This document shows positions 37,179-46,243 of a stretch of 64,000 bases of DNA, piece after piece. Position numbers and translations under genes: made by a program. Numbering within the stretch: position 1 is the stretch's first letter; every line of letters begins with the position of its first letter. The DNA lies in contig NZ_FWXF01000005.1 in NCBI RefSeq assembly GCF_900176285.1, positions 124,001-188,000 on the forward strand, written 5' to 3'. The notes below the pieces were generated by a model. The model was not told the DNA's origin, ran no database searches, and was given only the letters and a program-made list of their open reading frames with translations. The DNA comes from Desulfacinum hydrothermale DSM 13146. GTDB taxonomy: Bacteria; Desulfobacterota; Syntrophobacteria; Syntrophobacterales; DSM-9756.

Positions 37179-37802
37179 ATGCAGGATCTGAAAGCGGTCG
37201 TTTTCGACTTCGGCAGGGTGATCTCCGCCCAGAAGCCCCCATCCCTCTTTCGAAGTTACGAAGAGTTCTTGGGGATTCCACCGGATACCCTCAACAGGGT
37301 TATGTTCGAACATCCCGCCTGGGAAGAGGCCCTGCTGGGGCGCATCACTCTGGATGAGTACTGGGAGCGGATCGGTCCCGCTCTGGGCCTGAAGACGGTG
37401 GAAGCCGTGAGAGCCTTTCGCCGCCGCTACGACGCCGATGAACGGCTCAACGAGGAGGTGGCCGCCATTGTTCGATCTCTCCACGGCCGGCTGCCCCTGG
37501 CAGTCCTTTCCAACGCACCCCGGGGCCTTGAAAAATGGTTGGAACGATGGGGACTCTTGCACCTTTTTGATGCGATTTTCTGCTCCGCCAACGAAGGCGT
37601 GCGAAAGCCCTTTGCGGAGGCCTACCTGCGCACACTGGAACGGCTGGGAGTCGGCGCCGAGGAAACGCTCTTTGTGGACGACGCCTGGGAAAACGTGGCA
37701 GCCGCCCGCCAATTGGGCCTCCAGGTCCACCACTTCCGAAACGCCGATCTCTTGAGAAAAGACCTTCGCAAACGGGGGGTCCTTGGCAAGGACATTGTCT
37801 GA
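37179..37802 (+). CDS. HAD-superfamily hydrolase (YihX-like)
   Basis: The 207-residue protein has HAD motifs I (VVFDFGRV, DxG instead of DxD), II (VLSNAP), III (RKP) and IV (FVDDAWENV). The DxG form of motif I is shared with YihX-type sugar phosphatases. ATG at 37179 used. Divergent from the S51/CysRS fusion gene across 85 bases that must hold both promoters. Its last codons overlap repeat A4. Confidence 0.85.
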   Translation: MQDLKAVVFDFGRVISAQKPPSLFRSYEEFLGIPPDTLNRVMFEHPAWEEALLGRITLDEYWERIGPALGLKTVEAVRAFRRRYDADERLNEEVAAIVRSLHGRLPLAVLSNAPRGLEKWLERWGLLHLFDAIFCSANEGVRKPFAEAYLRTLERLGVGAEETLFVDDAWENVAAARQLGLQVHHFRNADLLRKDLRKRGVLGKDIV

Positions 37803-37860
37803 AAATGGTCTCTCACTCTTTTGTGGCTTTCTGACCAGCTGAAATTCCACTGAACGTCCG
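37794..37860 (+). repeat. Dispersed repeat family A, copy 4
   Basis: Contains ATTGTCTGAAAATGG, CTCTTTTGTGG, TTTCTGACCAGCTGAAATT and CCACTG. The stop codon of the HAD gene is the TGA inside the repeat. No GC hairpin follows; the rest of the gap to 38081 shows nothing coding. Confidence 0.65.
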
Positions 37861-38081
37861 GTGCAGGGCCCTGTTTTCGCCGGCACGAAGGATGCCTTAC
37901 CCATAAGCCGCTCGTTTTGTCGTTCCCGAATCAACTCGCAGCCATGGCGGCTCGTTCTCCTAAAAGATCAAACCTGTTGCTGTGCTTCCAGAAAACTTTC
38001 ATGGAGAAACGAATGAGCCTTCGCCTCCACACTCATGGCGTTGCTTCATCGCAAGCCGAACTCCGGATGCGGATTATCCGC

Positions 38082-38993
38082 TTATCGAGCGATGGAGCGG
38101 ACGGCCTGGTAGGCCCAGGAGACAGCCTCCAGATTCATGCCGGAAAAGAGGCCGCTGGTGGTCCCAAAGATCCAGCCGATCCGGTCGGAAACCGATTCCA
38201 GCAGAGCAGCCACGTGCCGTTCCACCTTTTCCCGGCAGGCTTCCCCCGTCAGCAGGGCGGGGTCCAGATTGCCCCACAGACACAGACGGTCGCCGTATTC
38301 TTTCTTAACTGGGGCAAAATCCATGCCCGATCGGGGATCCAGGCAGTGCAGACCGTGGACGCCTGTGTCCGCCAAAGGGAGAAGCAATGGGTTGAGATTG
38401 CCGTCCGAATGAAAGAAGACCGGAAGGCCCACTTCCTTTGCGGCGGCCACCAGGCGGGCGATCCATGGAAAGTAGGTCTTTTGAAGCCGCGCGGGAGAAA
38501 CGAATGGACCTTTCCCATAGGCGATGTCGTCGGCCACCACGAGGCCGTGGGCTCCCCGGTCGGCCGCATGCCGTATCCAGGCCAAGGCCTGTGCCAGCCA
38601 GTTTTGAAACATCTCCTCCACCTTTTCCGTTTCCCTTTCCAGGGCCATGAGGAACGGCATCCACCCCAACGCTCGGCAGCCGAACCCAAAGGGACCGTCC
38701 AAAGTGACGAAGACAAAGAGCTCCGTCTCTCGAACCCAGCGGGCAAGGTCCGGCCAGGGAAGCTGCTCCGGGCGGGCGACGACCGCACCGACGTTCGTGG
38801 GAGCTTCGGGTGGCGGCAGGCACACCAGGTCCAGACCCAGATGGGTCAGCAGGGCGTGCTGTCTTTCGAACCCGGGCGTAAGAGACGGCGCAAAGGCATG
38901 GGCCAGGGCCTCATCGACGCATATTTCTCCCAGAGGCAGGCGATCCACGGTCTTACGCCGCACGGCCCGCTTCACTCGTTCGCGAGGAATCAT
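38082..38993 (-). CDS. Uroporphyrinogen decarboxylase (URO-D)-superfamily protein, probably a methyltransferase-type member
   Basis: The 303-residue protein begins MIPRERVKRAVRRKTVDRLP, the usual opening of URO-D-like proteins (MTPRERV-type). It has FFHSDGNLNPLLLPLADTGVHGLHCLDP, LWGNLDPALL and a C-terminal FGTTSGLFSGMN. True HemE has a different N-terminus (RQAGRYLPEY), so this is likely one of the cobalamin or methyl-transfer-associated relatives; no corrinoid protein lies nearby. ATG at 38993 fits the family; ATG at 39068, behind AAAGGGGG, is an alternative. Confidence 0.72.
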   Translation of the reverse strand: MIPRERVKRAVRRKTVDRLPLGEICVDEALAHAFAPSLTPGFERQHALLTHLGLDLVCLPPPEAPTNVGAVVARPEQLPWPDLARWVRETELFVFVTLDGPFGFGCRALGWMPFLMALERETEKVEEMFQNWLAQALAWIRHAADRGAHGLVVADDIAYGKGPFVSPARLQKTYFPWIARLVAAAKEVGLPVFFHSDGNLNPLLLPLADTGVHGLHCLDPRSGMDFAPVKKEYGDRLCLWGNLDPALLTGEACREKVERHVAALLESVSDRIGWIFGTTSGLFSGMNLEAVSWAYQAVRSIAR

Positions 38994-39621
38994 GCCCCCG
39001 CCCCCTATCCCAAACGGCTTGCCTGCCTCTCGATCCGTTTCGCCTCTCATGGGAACAGAACGTTTCATGAACCCCCTTTCGAGACTCCCCACCAGTGTGC
39101 CATTTCCCTCCCCATCCGTTTACGGCAAGGGCGAAGAAGAGGATCCAAGCGGGCGGAGCGGATCGCATTGGCTTTCCCACGGGGTGACGCCCCGGCCACA
39201 GGAACTTGTCCGAGAACGCCCAGGTTGCTCCCTGCGGTCCCGTTCTGCCGGCCTGGCCATGCCGCCGTAGCGGCGGGGTCGGAACCCGCCCTTGCAAAGC
39301 TCATAAACCTCGCATGACACAATTGAATTGCATTTGTCGGAAAGGCCAAGGGGCCATTGTCAGACAGCCTCATGGGCACACGATCGAATCGGCAGTTCAA
39401 GGCTTTTCCAAAGACATTTCTCTTCACACGCTTCGAGGCGAGATCCCGCATGGTATCGCCATTTATTGCAAGACGTGATGACACACCCCAGCGAGCCTGC
39501 GCCCTATGCGTTCCAGCAACCCTAAGCGCAACGGCCTTGTTCGACAGGGGATCCTTGCGGGGCAGTGGGGCGATCTAGAACGCCCCTCGGCCATGGGCTT
39601 GGATTTAGGATCCGCGGTCCG
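38994..39621. other. Gap of 628 bases with repeat copies
   Basis: Holds a family B repeat (39207-39300), the heptamer array at 39601-39630 and a GGCCATTGTCAGACAGCC segment near 39352 resembling the start of family A. No credible gene; short frames here lack ribosome-binding sites. Confidence 0.5.
39207..39300 (+). repeat. Dispersed repeat family B, copy 2
   Basis: Contains CTTGTCCGAGAACGCCC, GGTTGCTCCC, then GGCGGGGTCGGAACCCGCC as its hairpin. The inner part differs more than in copies 1 and 3. Confidence 0.5.
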
Positions 39622-39630
39622 TCATCCCCC
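39601..39630 (-). repeat. Heptamer array C4
   Basis: On the minus strand: ATGACGG, ACCGCGG, ATCCTAA, just after the stop codon of the MoaD-like gene. Confidence 0.4.
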
Positions 39631-39855
39631 TTCCAGGGGCGGGAAAAAGACCAGGTGATCGCCTTCGCGCAGGGGGGCGTGGGCGGGGCGGGCTCTCCCG
39701 TTCACCAGCAAGATGATGGGTTTGTCGGTGGGGACCCCCAAGGCCGCCAGCACGTCTTGGATGACGGCGCCGTCCGGAACGTCCATCTGCTTGTCTTGAG
39801 GCAGCCGTTCCGTGTAGTCTCGATAAGTGGCGAAGCTTTCCACGCGGATCTTCAT
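39622..39855 (-). CDS. MoaD/ThiS-family sulfur carrier, AOR-associated
   Basis: The 77-residue ubiquitin-fold protein ends in PPLEGG, the C-terminal Gly-Gly that is adenylated and thiocarboxylated in MoaD/ThiS proteins. Middle motifs (ILLVNGRARP, LREGDHLVFFPP) fit the MoaD branch. MoaD-like genes commonly accompany tungsten-type aldehyde oxidoreductases and presumably serve pterin cofactor synthesis; here it is divergent from the AOR gene. Confidence 0.85.
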   Translation of the reverse strand: MKIRVESFATYRDYTERLPQDKQMDVPDGAVIQDVLAALGVPTDKPIILLVNGRARPAHAPLREGDHLVFFPPLEGG

Positions 39856-39929
39856 CTCTTAACCCTTGGTCTGAAATCCCTTGCCGCCGTTCATCGTAAA
39901 CGCTCCAACGGCCTTCGTAAATGGTCAAG

Positions 39930-39970
39930 GGCGGACGACGCATCACAAACCAGGGACCATGGATCACAGA
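39930..39970 (+). repeat. Heptamer array C5
   Basis: GCGGACGACGC, ATCACAA, ACCAGGG, ACCATGG, ATCACAG on the plus strand, directly followed by the ACAAGGAGGG ribosome-binding site of the AOR gene. Confidence 0.5.
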
Positions 39971-39984
39971 CAAGGAGGGCACCT

Positions 39985-41814
39985 ATGGGATGGATGGGAA
40001 GGATCCTTCGGGTCGACCTGAGCCGAGGCACCACGTGGGTGGAGGATTTGGATCGACAAAAGGCCCTGGACTATGTGGGCGGCCGGGGTTTGGGCACCCG
40101 GTTCCTGCTGGATGAAGTGGATCCCACCTGCGATCCGCTCTCTCCCGAAAACAAGCTCATCTTTCTCACCGGTCCTCTGACGGGAACCGGCACGCCCACA
40201 GGGGCACGCTACATGGTGATCACCAAGTCCCCGCTCACCGGAGCCCTCACCTGTTCCAACTCCGGCGGACAATTTCCCACCATGGTCAAGCGGGCCGGTT
40301 TCGACGGCATCATCTTTGACGGACGCGCCGAAAAGCCGGTCTATCTGTGGGTGGAGGAGGGCCGAGCCGAACTGCGCAGCGCGGAGCACTTGTGGGGCCG
40401 GGACACCCACGAGACGGACCGCCTGCTCCGGGATGAAACCCGCAAGGAAGCCCGAACGGCCGTGATCGGTCCGGCCGGGGAAAGGGGCGTGCTTTTTGCC
40501 TCCGTCATGAACGACAAGGATCGGGCGGCGGGCCGCTCCGGAGTGGGGGCCGTCATGGGTTCCAAGAATCTCAAGGGAGTGGCCGTTTTCGGGACCCAAA
40601 AGATCCCCATCCACGATCCGGCAGGCTTCAAGAAGGTGGTCAAAGAGATCATGGCCGGTTTCAAGGAGCAGACCAAGGACGGACCGCCGCCCCTTCGGAT
40701 CTACGGAACGCCCATCACGTCCACGGGCACCCAGAACGTGGGCGCTTATCCCACGCGAAACTTCCAACAGGGAACCTTCGAACACTGGCAGGACATCGGA
40801 GGCGAGGTCTTGACGGAAAAGTATTTGGTGCGTGCCAAGGCCTGTTTCAGCTGCCCCATCGCCTGCGGGCGGGTGACCCGGGTGACGGAAGGGCCCTTCC
40901 AGGGCGAAGGCGAAGGACCCGAATACGAAACGGTGTATGCGCTCGGGAGCAACTGCGGGGTGCGGGATCTGCCCGCCGTGATCAAGGCCAGCTACATCTG
41001 CAACGAAATGGGCATGGACACCATCACCATGGGGGCCACCATCGCCTGCGCCATGGAGATGTTCGAAAAAGGCATCCTGGATGAAAAGACCATCGGCCGG
41101 CCCCTTCCCTTCGGCGATGCGGACGGCCTGGTGGAGATGGTGCGAAAGACCGCCGCCCGCGAAGGCTTCGGTAACGATCTGGCCATGGGAAGCCTGCGCC
41201 TCGCCGCCAAGTACGGATGCCCGGAATTGGCCATGGTCTCCAAGGGCCAGGAATTCGCCGGCTACGAGCCGCGGGCGGAGAAGGGCATGGGGCTGGCCTA
41301 TGCCACGTCTCCCATCGGGGCCAGCCACATGCGGGGCGATCCGGCCTACATCGAAATCATCGGCGTTCCCATGCTGGTGGATCCCTTGAGCTGGGAAGAC
41401 AAGCCCCAGATCGTCAAGGACTGGCAGGACGTGTTCGCGCTCATCGACTCGGCGGGCCTGTGCGTCTTCTTTTCCGTGCGCAACCTGGTGACCAAGACCA
41501 AGGATATCCGGCCGGTGCGGATCCTGGAACTGCTCAACACCGCCACCGGGGCCGATTACACCATGGAATCGCTCATGACGGCCGCGGAACGGATCATCAA
41601 CGCGGAAAGGATCTTCCTCAACAAGGCGGGACTGGACGCCAAGGACGATACCCTGCCGCCGCGCATGACCCGCGAGCCCATGCCCGGAGGCCCCGCCAAG
41701 GGCCACGTGTGCGAGCTGGACAAGATGCTTCCCGTTTACTATCGGCTGCGCGAATGGGACGAAAACGGCCGCCCCACCCAAAAGCTCCTGGAGCGTCTGG
41801 GGCTGGAGCCATGA
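39985..41814 (+). CDS. aor: Aldehyde:ferredoxin oxidoreductase (tungsten-pterin, AOR family)
   Basis: Oxidises aldehydes to carboxylates with reduction of ferredoxin in the cytoplasm. The 609-residue protein has the AOR N-terminal pterin-binding domain (GGRGLGTRFLLDEVDP, ENKLIFLTGPLTGTGTPTGARYMV), the [4Fe-4S] ligands in CFSCPIAC, the domain 2/3 helices (AATCNEMG-type SYICNEMGMDTIT) and the late ligand motif in SAGLCVFF. Size matches the family (about 605-620). ATG at 39985 is preceded by AAGGAGGG. It is a single-subunit type AOR; the MoaD-like gene lies divergent upstream, and a split-barrel flavoprotein-like gene follows 31 bases on. Confidence 0.95.
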   Translation: MGWMGRILRVDLSRGTTWVEDLDRQKALDYVGGRGLGTRFLLDEVDPTCDPLSPENKLIFLTGPLTGTGTPTGARYMVITKSPLTGALTCSNSGGQFPTMVKRAGFDGIIFDGRAEKPVYLWVEEGRAELRSAEHLWGRDTHETDRLLRDETRKEARTAVIGPAGERGVLFASVMNDKDRAAGRSGVGAVMGSKNLKGVAVFGTQKIPIHDPAGFKKVVKEIMAGFKEQTKDGPPPLRIYGTPITSTGTQNVGAYPTRNFQQGTFEHWQDIGGEVLTEKYLVRAKACFSCPIACGRVTRVTEGPFQGEGEGPEYETVYALGSNCGVRDLPAVIKASYICNEMGMDTITMGATIACAMEMFEKGILDEKTIGRPLPFGDADGLVEMVRKTAAREGFGNDLAMGSLRLAAKYGCPELAMVSKGQEFAGYEPRAEKGMGLAYATSPIGASHMRGDPAYIEIIGVPMLVDPLSWEDKPQIVKDWQDVFALIDSAGLCVFFSVRNLVTKTKDIRPVRILELLNTATGADYTMESLMTAAERIINAERIFLNKAGLDAKDDTLPPRMTREPMPGGPAKGHVCELDKMLPVYYRLREWDENGRPTQKLLERLGLEP

Positions 41815-41845
41815 ACGATGAATCTCTCAGGCACAGGACCTGACG

Positions 41846-42307
41846 ATGCTACCCATGCGAAGAAAAGACCGGGAGATGGAGCGGACGGAAGCGGAGCGGC
41901 TGCTCGCGGAAGGCGTCTACGGCGTCCTTTCCACGGCGGACGGAAACGGTCAGCCGTACGGAATTCCTCTGAACTACGTCTATTGCAACAGCGCCATCTA
42001 CTTTCACTGCGCCCGCACGGGTCACAAGCTGGACAACCTGGCGGCCAACCCCCGGGTCTCCTTTTGCGTGGTGGGAAGGGCCCGAGTCCTTCCCCATCGG
42101 TTTTCCACCGACTACGAAAGCGTGGTGGCCTTTGGGGAAGCCCGGGAAGTGGAAGGCGTTGAGAAAGAACAGGCCCTTGTGTGGCTTCTGGAAAAGTATT
42201 CTCCGGATCACCTGGACGAAGGCCGTGCCTACCTGGCCCGGCAGGGGGCCGCCACCAAGGTCATCCGGATCCATATCCGCCATCTAAAGGGAAAGGCCCG
42301 GAAGTAG
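41846..42307 (+). CDS. Pyridoxamine 5'-phosphate oxidase-like FMN split-barrel protein (NimA-like)
   Basis: The 153-residue protein has the NimA-type pattern MRRKDRE at the N-terminus, LAEGVYGVLSTADGNGQPYGIPLNYVY and IYFHCARTGHKLDNLAANPRVSFCVVG. Members bind FMN or F420 or, in NimA, act on nitroimidazoles. ATG at 41855 may be the true start instead of 41846. Follows the AOR gene on the same strand; convergent with the next gene. Confidence 0.82.
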   Translation: MLPMRRKDREMERTEAERLLAEGVYGVLSTADGNGQPYGIPLNYVYCNSAIYFHCARTGHKLDNLAANPRVSFCVVGRARVLPHRFSTDYESVVAFGEAREVEGVEKEQALVWLLEKYSPDHLDEGRAYLARQGAATKVIRIHIRHLKGKARK

Positions 42308-42323
42308 GGAAGCAAAAGCGCGC

Positions 42324-42364
42324 GTGCCGAGGCGGCGTCTCGTCGCCCCGGCACACGTCTTTTG
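42324..42364 (+). terminator. Bidirectional-type terminator between convergent genes
   Basis: GTGCCG pairs with CGGCAC and inner GGCG with CGCC, a mispaired base between them, and the plus strand then reads CACGTCTTTTGTCC. It lies between the split-barrel gene and the convergent flavoenzyme gene. Confidence 0.6.
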
Positions 42365-42406
42365 TCCATTTCAATTCATGCGCTCAATTTTGACCCGCAC
42401 CACCAG

Positions 42407-44410
42407 CTACAGGCTTCGGCTCACCTCAAAGCCCTGGTGAACGGCGTCGAAGGCCTTTCCCACCTTGCCGGCATCACCCACCACATGCACCGAAAGGCCC
42501 ATTTTACGGAGCTGTTCTTCCAGCGGGTTGTAGGGGCGGGACCCGGCCGCCAACACCACGGTGTCACAGGACAGGTCCTGGGTTTCTCCGTCCGGGGTCT
42601 GGATGCGGATTCCTTCCGGTGTGATCTCCAGGGCCTTGGTGGATTTGTGGACCTTCACCCCGTGCAGGGCGATGTTTTGCAGCATGGCCCACCGGGTGCT
42701 CCGACCGATGTCCTTGCCCACGGAATTGAGCATCTCCACCACCGCGATTTCCTTGGTGCCACGAATGGCCAGTTGGAAAAGCTCCTGGGGATCTTCGGCC
42801 CGGGCCAGGGCCAGAAACTTGAGGGCTTCCCCGGAAAGGGTTCCCCGCTGGGCCAGGTAAAGGGCCGTCTCCACGCCCACGGCGCCGCCCCCCACCACCA
42901 CCACGCGCCGCCCCGCGTAAGCCCTTCCGGAAAGCACGTCCCAGGCCTGGACCACGTGCGGCAGATCGCTTCCGGCAATGGGCGGGGCCAAGGGCTCCGC
43001 GCCGGTGGCCAGGACCACCTCATCCGGAGCTTCCTCCTGGATGACGGACTCCGTCACTTCCGTATGGAGCACCACCCGCACACCCCGAACCGCCAATTGG
43101 GAGGCCAGGTCTTTGGCCAGTTCCGAAAATTCGGAACGTCCCGGCGGTGCCGCCGCCAGCCAAAGCTGGCCGCCCAGCCGGTCCGACCTCTCGTAGAGCA
43201 CCACGTCGTGGCCGCGGTCGTGGGCCGCCACCGCGGCGCTCATGCCTCCCGGGCCGCCTCCCACCACCAGCACCTTCTTGCGTTCCGGCGCCCTTTCCAC
43301 ACGGCGGTCCCTTTCGTGTCCCGCCCGTGGATTGCACAGGCACTCCACGGACTTCATCTGGAACAGGTTGTCGAAGCATCCCTGAGCGCAGGCGATGCAA
43401 TGGACGATCTCCCGCTCCCGGCCCGTTCGCGCCTTTTCGGGCAGGCGGGGATCGGCGATGAGGCTTCGGCCCATGGCCACCATGTCGCACAGATCGTCGG
43501 CAATGAGTTCCCGGGCCACCTGGGGATCGTTGATCCGGTGTCCGGCGATGACGGGAACGGAGACCCGCTCCTTGATGCTCCGGGCCAGGTAGGCGAAGGC
43601 CCCCCGGGGCACGTCCGCCACGATCTGGGGCACCCGGGCTTCATGCCAGCCCACGTTGATGTTGAGGGCGTCGGCCCCGTGGCCCACCAGGGCCTCGGCA
43701 AAGGCCGCCAGATCCTTGCGGCCCACCCCGCCGGGCATGAAATCGTTTCCGTTGGTGCGCACCAGGATGGGAAAATCCGGGCCCACGGCGTCCCGCACCG
43801 CGCAGATCACTTCCAGGCCGAACCGCATGCGGCCGTTGAGGCTTCCGCCGTATTCATCGGTGCGCTGATTGGTCAGGGGAGACAGGAACTCGCTGATGAG
43901 ATAGCCCGTGCCGCACAGAATCTCCACGGCGTCGAATCCGGCCTGCTTCACCCGGCGGGCGGCCTGGGCGAACCGGTCCACGATGGCCTGGATCTCCTCC
44001 ACCGTCAGTTCCCGCGGGGTCTCGCCGGTGAGCCGGGACGGTACCGGTGAGGGAGCCACGGGCGGCTTGCCCCCCATGAAAATGCTGGGGTTGTAGCGGC
44101 CGGCGTGATTGAGCTGCACGGCGCCAAGGGATCCATTTTCCCGGATTGCCGTGGCCAGCTTGGCGAGCCCTTCCACGAAGGCGTCGTCATGGGCGCCGAT
44201 GTTTCCCGGGCTTCCCGACTGTTCGTCCACCGTGGCATAGCCCACGCAAATAAGACCGGCGCCGCCCCGCGCTCGTTCGGCGTAAAAATCCACAAGACGG
44301 TCGGTCACCTGAAAGTTTTTGGCCATGTTGAGGTGCATGGCCGGCATGACGATCCGGTTGGGGACTTCCAGCTTGTTGATGCGGATGGGTTGGAAGAGTG
44401 GATCTTTCAT
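42407..44410 (-). CDS. 2,4-dienoyl-CoA reductase-like NADH:flavin oxidoreductase (FadH/OYE type)
   Basis: The 667-residue protein has an OYE-type FMN TIM barrel (residues 1-350), with PNRIVMPAMHLNMAK, LNHAGRYN, GADALNINVGWHE and MVAMGRSLIADPRL. A [4Fe-4S] site follows as CIACAQGC-x(11)-C (CIACAQGCF, then ECLCNP). A C-terminal FAD/NAD(P) domain has VLVVGGGPGGMSAA and VVVVGGGAVGVETA. This is the layout of FadH, trimethylamine dehydrogenase and enoate or enone reductases. ATG at 44410 follows CAAGGAGGGG. The next gene upstream on the same strand ends 187 bases away. Confidence 0.9.
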   Translation of the reverse strand: MKDPLFQPIRINKLEVPNRIVMPAMHLNMAKNFQVTDRLVDFYAERARGGAGLICVGYATVDEQSGSPGNIGAHDDAFVEGLAKLATAIRENGSLGAVQLNHAGRYNPSIFMGGKPPVAPSPVPSRLTGETPRELTVEEIQAIVDRFAQAARRVKQAGFDAVEILCGTGYLISEFLSPLTNQRTDEYGGSLNGRMRFGLEVICAVRDAVGPDFPILVRTNGNDFMPGGVGRKDLAAFAEALVGHGADALNINVGWHEARVPQIVADVPRGAFAYLARSIKERVSVPVIAGHRINDPQVARELIADDLCDMVAMGRSLIADPRLPEKARTGREREIVHCIACAQGCFDNLFQMKSVECLCNPRAGHERDRRVERAPERKKVLVVGGGPGGMSAAVAAHDRGHDVVLYERSDRLGGQLWLAAAPPGRSEFSELAKDLASQLAVRGVRVVLHTEVTESVIQEEAPDEVVLATGAEPLAPPIAGSDLPHVVQAWDVLSGRAYAGRRVVVVGGGAVGVETALYLAQRGTLSGEALKFLALARAEDPQELFQLAIRGTKEIAVVEMLNSVGKDIGRSTRWAMLQNIALHGVKVHKSTKALEITPEGIRIQTPDGETQDLSCDTVVLAAGSRPYNPLEEQLRKMGLSVHVVGDAGKVGKAFDAVHQGFEVSRSL

Positions 44411-44597
44411 GGTTTTCCCCTCCTTGAACGGTTGCACGTTGTCTGTTTCGCTTCCATAAGGCACCTGGACCATTGGGCCTGCCGCCCCTCCCGGCAGCCG
44501 TCCAGGCAACCCCCCACATGGTGTGGGCTCGGTATCACAAGATCTCTTCCGCCCGCAAGGGAGCGCCCTGCCTTGCTTCAAAAGACGGACTGTCTTG

Positions 44598-45638
44598 TCA
44601 CTTTCCCGATGCCATCTCTTCCATGATGGCCACGGCCCGGTCGATGTCCTCCCGGGACACATCCAGATGGGTCACCGCCCGGATGCCAGAGCCGATTCCC
44701 ACCAGGGACACCCCCCGTCTTCGGGCCTCCGCCGTAAAGGTGGGCACATCCATGGGCAGACCCGGGATCTCGAAAAAGACCATGTTCGTTTCCGGTTCGG
44801 GCGTGAGGACTCGAATGCCGGAAATGCGTGAAAGACCGCGGGCCAATCGCCGGGCGTTCTCGTGGTCCTCGGCCAGACGCTCCACGTGATGATCCAGGGC
44901 GTGCAGGCATCCGGCGGCCACAATGCCCGCCTGGCGCATGGCCCCTCCGAACATGTGCTTGTAGAGGCGAGCCCGGGCGATGAAGTCCTTGGACCCGGCC
45001 AGCACCGCCCCCACGGGGGCCCCCAGCCCCTTGGTGAAATCGATCCAGACCGAATCGACACAGGCGGCGAATTGGCGGGCCGCCGTACCGGTGGCCACCA
45101 CGGCGTTGAGCAGCCGGGCTCCGTCCATGTGCAGTGCCAGGCCCAGTTCGCGGCTCTTGTCGTGGACCGAACGCAGCTCCTCCAGCGTCCACACTGTGCC
45201 GCCCCCGAAGTTGTGCGTCTGTTCCACGCAAACCAGCCGCGGTGTGGGCGCATAGGGCCAGGGCGCCGTGCGCACCTTGCCGTACGCTTCTTCCAGGGCC
45301 CGGGGAGAGAAGATACCCCGCTCGCTTCCGATGGGCTCGATCAGAACCCCGGAGGCAAAGGGCGAGCCCCCCGACTCGGCTCGGATGATGTGGGCCATGT
45401 GGTCGGCCAGCACCGCATCGCCGGGTTGGGTGTGGGTTTTGAGGGCCACCAGGTTGCACATGGTGCCCCCGGGAAGAAAGAGCGCGGCTTCTTTGCCCAG
45501 CAAATCACATACGCGTTCCAGCAAGCGGTTGACCGTGGGGTCTTCGCCCTTCTGCTCGTCGCCCACTGGTGCCGTCGCCATGGCCCGGCGCATGGCCTCG
45601 GTAGGCTTGGTTTCCGTGTCGCTCGCCAAGGGAATCAT
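44598..45638 (-). CDS. ltaE: Low-specificity L-threonine aldolase
   Basis: PLP enzyme that cleaves threonine (and allo-threonine) to glycine and acetaldehyde. The 346-residue protein has the beta-eliminating-lyase fold with SDTETKPTEAMRRAM, GGTMCNLVAL, EQTHNFGGGT, HMDGARLLNA and the PLP-binding Lys in IDFTKGLGAPVG. Length matches LtaE. It follows the four-helix membrane gene by 25 bases, and lies in the same direction as the sugar kinase and amino-acid transporter genes. Confidence 0.9.
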   Translation of the reverse strand: MIPLASDTETKPTEAMRRAMATAPVGDEQKGEDPTVNRLLERVCDLLGKEAALFLPGGTMCNLVALKTHTQPGDAVLADHMAHIIRAESGGSPFASGVLIEPIGSERGIFSPRALEEAYGKVRTAPWPYAPTPRLVCVEQTHNFGGGTVWTLEELRSVHDKSRELGLALHMDGARLLNAVVATGTAARQFAACVDSVWIDFTKGLGAPVGAVLAGSKDFIARARLYKHMFGGAMRQAGIVAAGCLHALDHHVERLAEDHENARRLARGLSRISGIRVLTPEPETNMVFFEIPGLPMDVPTFTAEARRRGVSLVGIGSGIRAVTHLDVSREDIDRAVAIMEEMASGK

Positions 45639-45663
45639 CCATTTTCTCCGTTTCTTTCGTACC

Positions 45664-46068
45664 TCAATAGATCGATTTTCCTATGCCGTGCCACAGGTAG
45701 ATGAAGGCAGGAGCCGCCCCGATCCAGAGCAGCACCAACGGCCACAGGCGCCCCCGCAACACATGGTAATCCGCCAGAAGGCGCCTCCAAGAATGGCCGG
45801 CCACATAATGCCCGAATCCCAGTTCAAAGGCCACCGTCATGACAACCCACACGATTCCGACTCGGACGGCCTGGGAAAACGAGGCCAGCGGCCGCACGTG
45901 GTGGGCGGCGGCGATGACCAGAGAAAAGAAGACGATGGCGAGAACCGAAGAGATCTGGTGGGCTCGAAGCTCACCCAGGCGCCTTCCGTAGGTGAGTTCG
46001 CGGATCAGGCCGTTTCCCACGGCCACCACGGCCAGCACCAGCCAGACAATCAAATATTCCCAGGGCAT
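45664..46068 (-). CDS. Small membrane protein of unknown function
   Basis: The 134-residue protein has four predicted membrane helices (about 5-20, 38-55, 70-88, 105-125) separated by basic loops (RELTYGRRLGELR, GHSWRRLLADYHVLRGR). ATG at 46068 after TTGGAGG is used; the longer frame adds hydrophilic sequence. I do not recognise a characterised family. It lies between the threonine aldolase and sugar kinase genes. Confidence 0.7.
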   Translation of the reverse strand: MPWEYLIVWLVLAVVAVGNGLIRELTYGRRLGELRAHQISSVLAIVFFSLVIAAAHHVRPLASFSQAVRVGIVWVVMTVAFELGFGHYVAGHSWRRLLADYHVLRGRLWPLVLLWIGAAPAFIYLWHGIGKSIY

Positions 46069-46243
46069 GAAACCTCCAAGGGCTTTGGGAAAGCCCATCC
46101 GTAAATCGGACAGTGCACCACGGCCGGCCAGGGGCGATTCCACGGGGAGCGCCGATCCGGATTCCGGGGGCAGGCAGCAAACCGCCGGGGGTCCAGGGGG
46201 TAGGGAGGAGCGTCTCGTGGCGGCAGGTTCTTCCAATGAGGGA

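Noticed and set aside
39964-41781. 605-codon open frame on the minus strand
   Set aside because: Antisense to the AOR gene; a His-rich shadow without domains.
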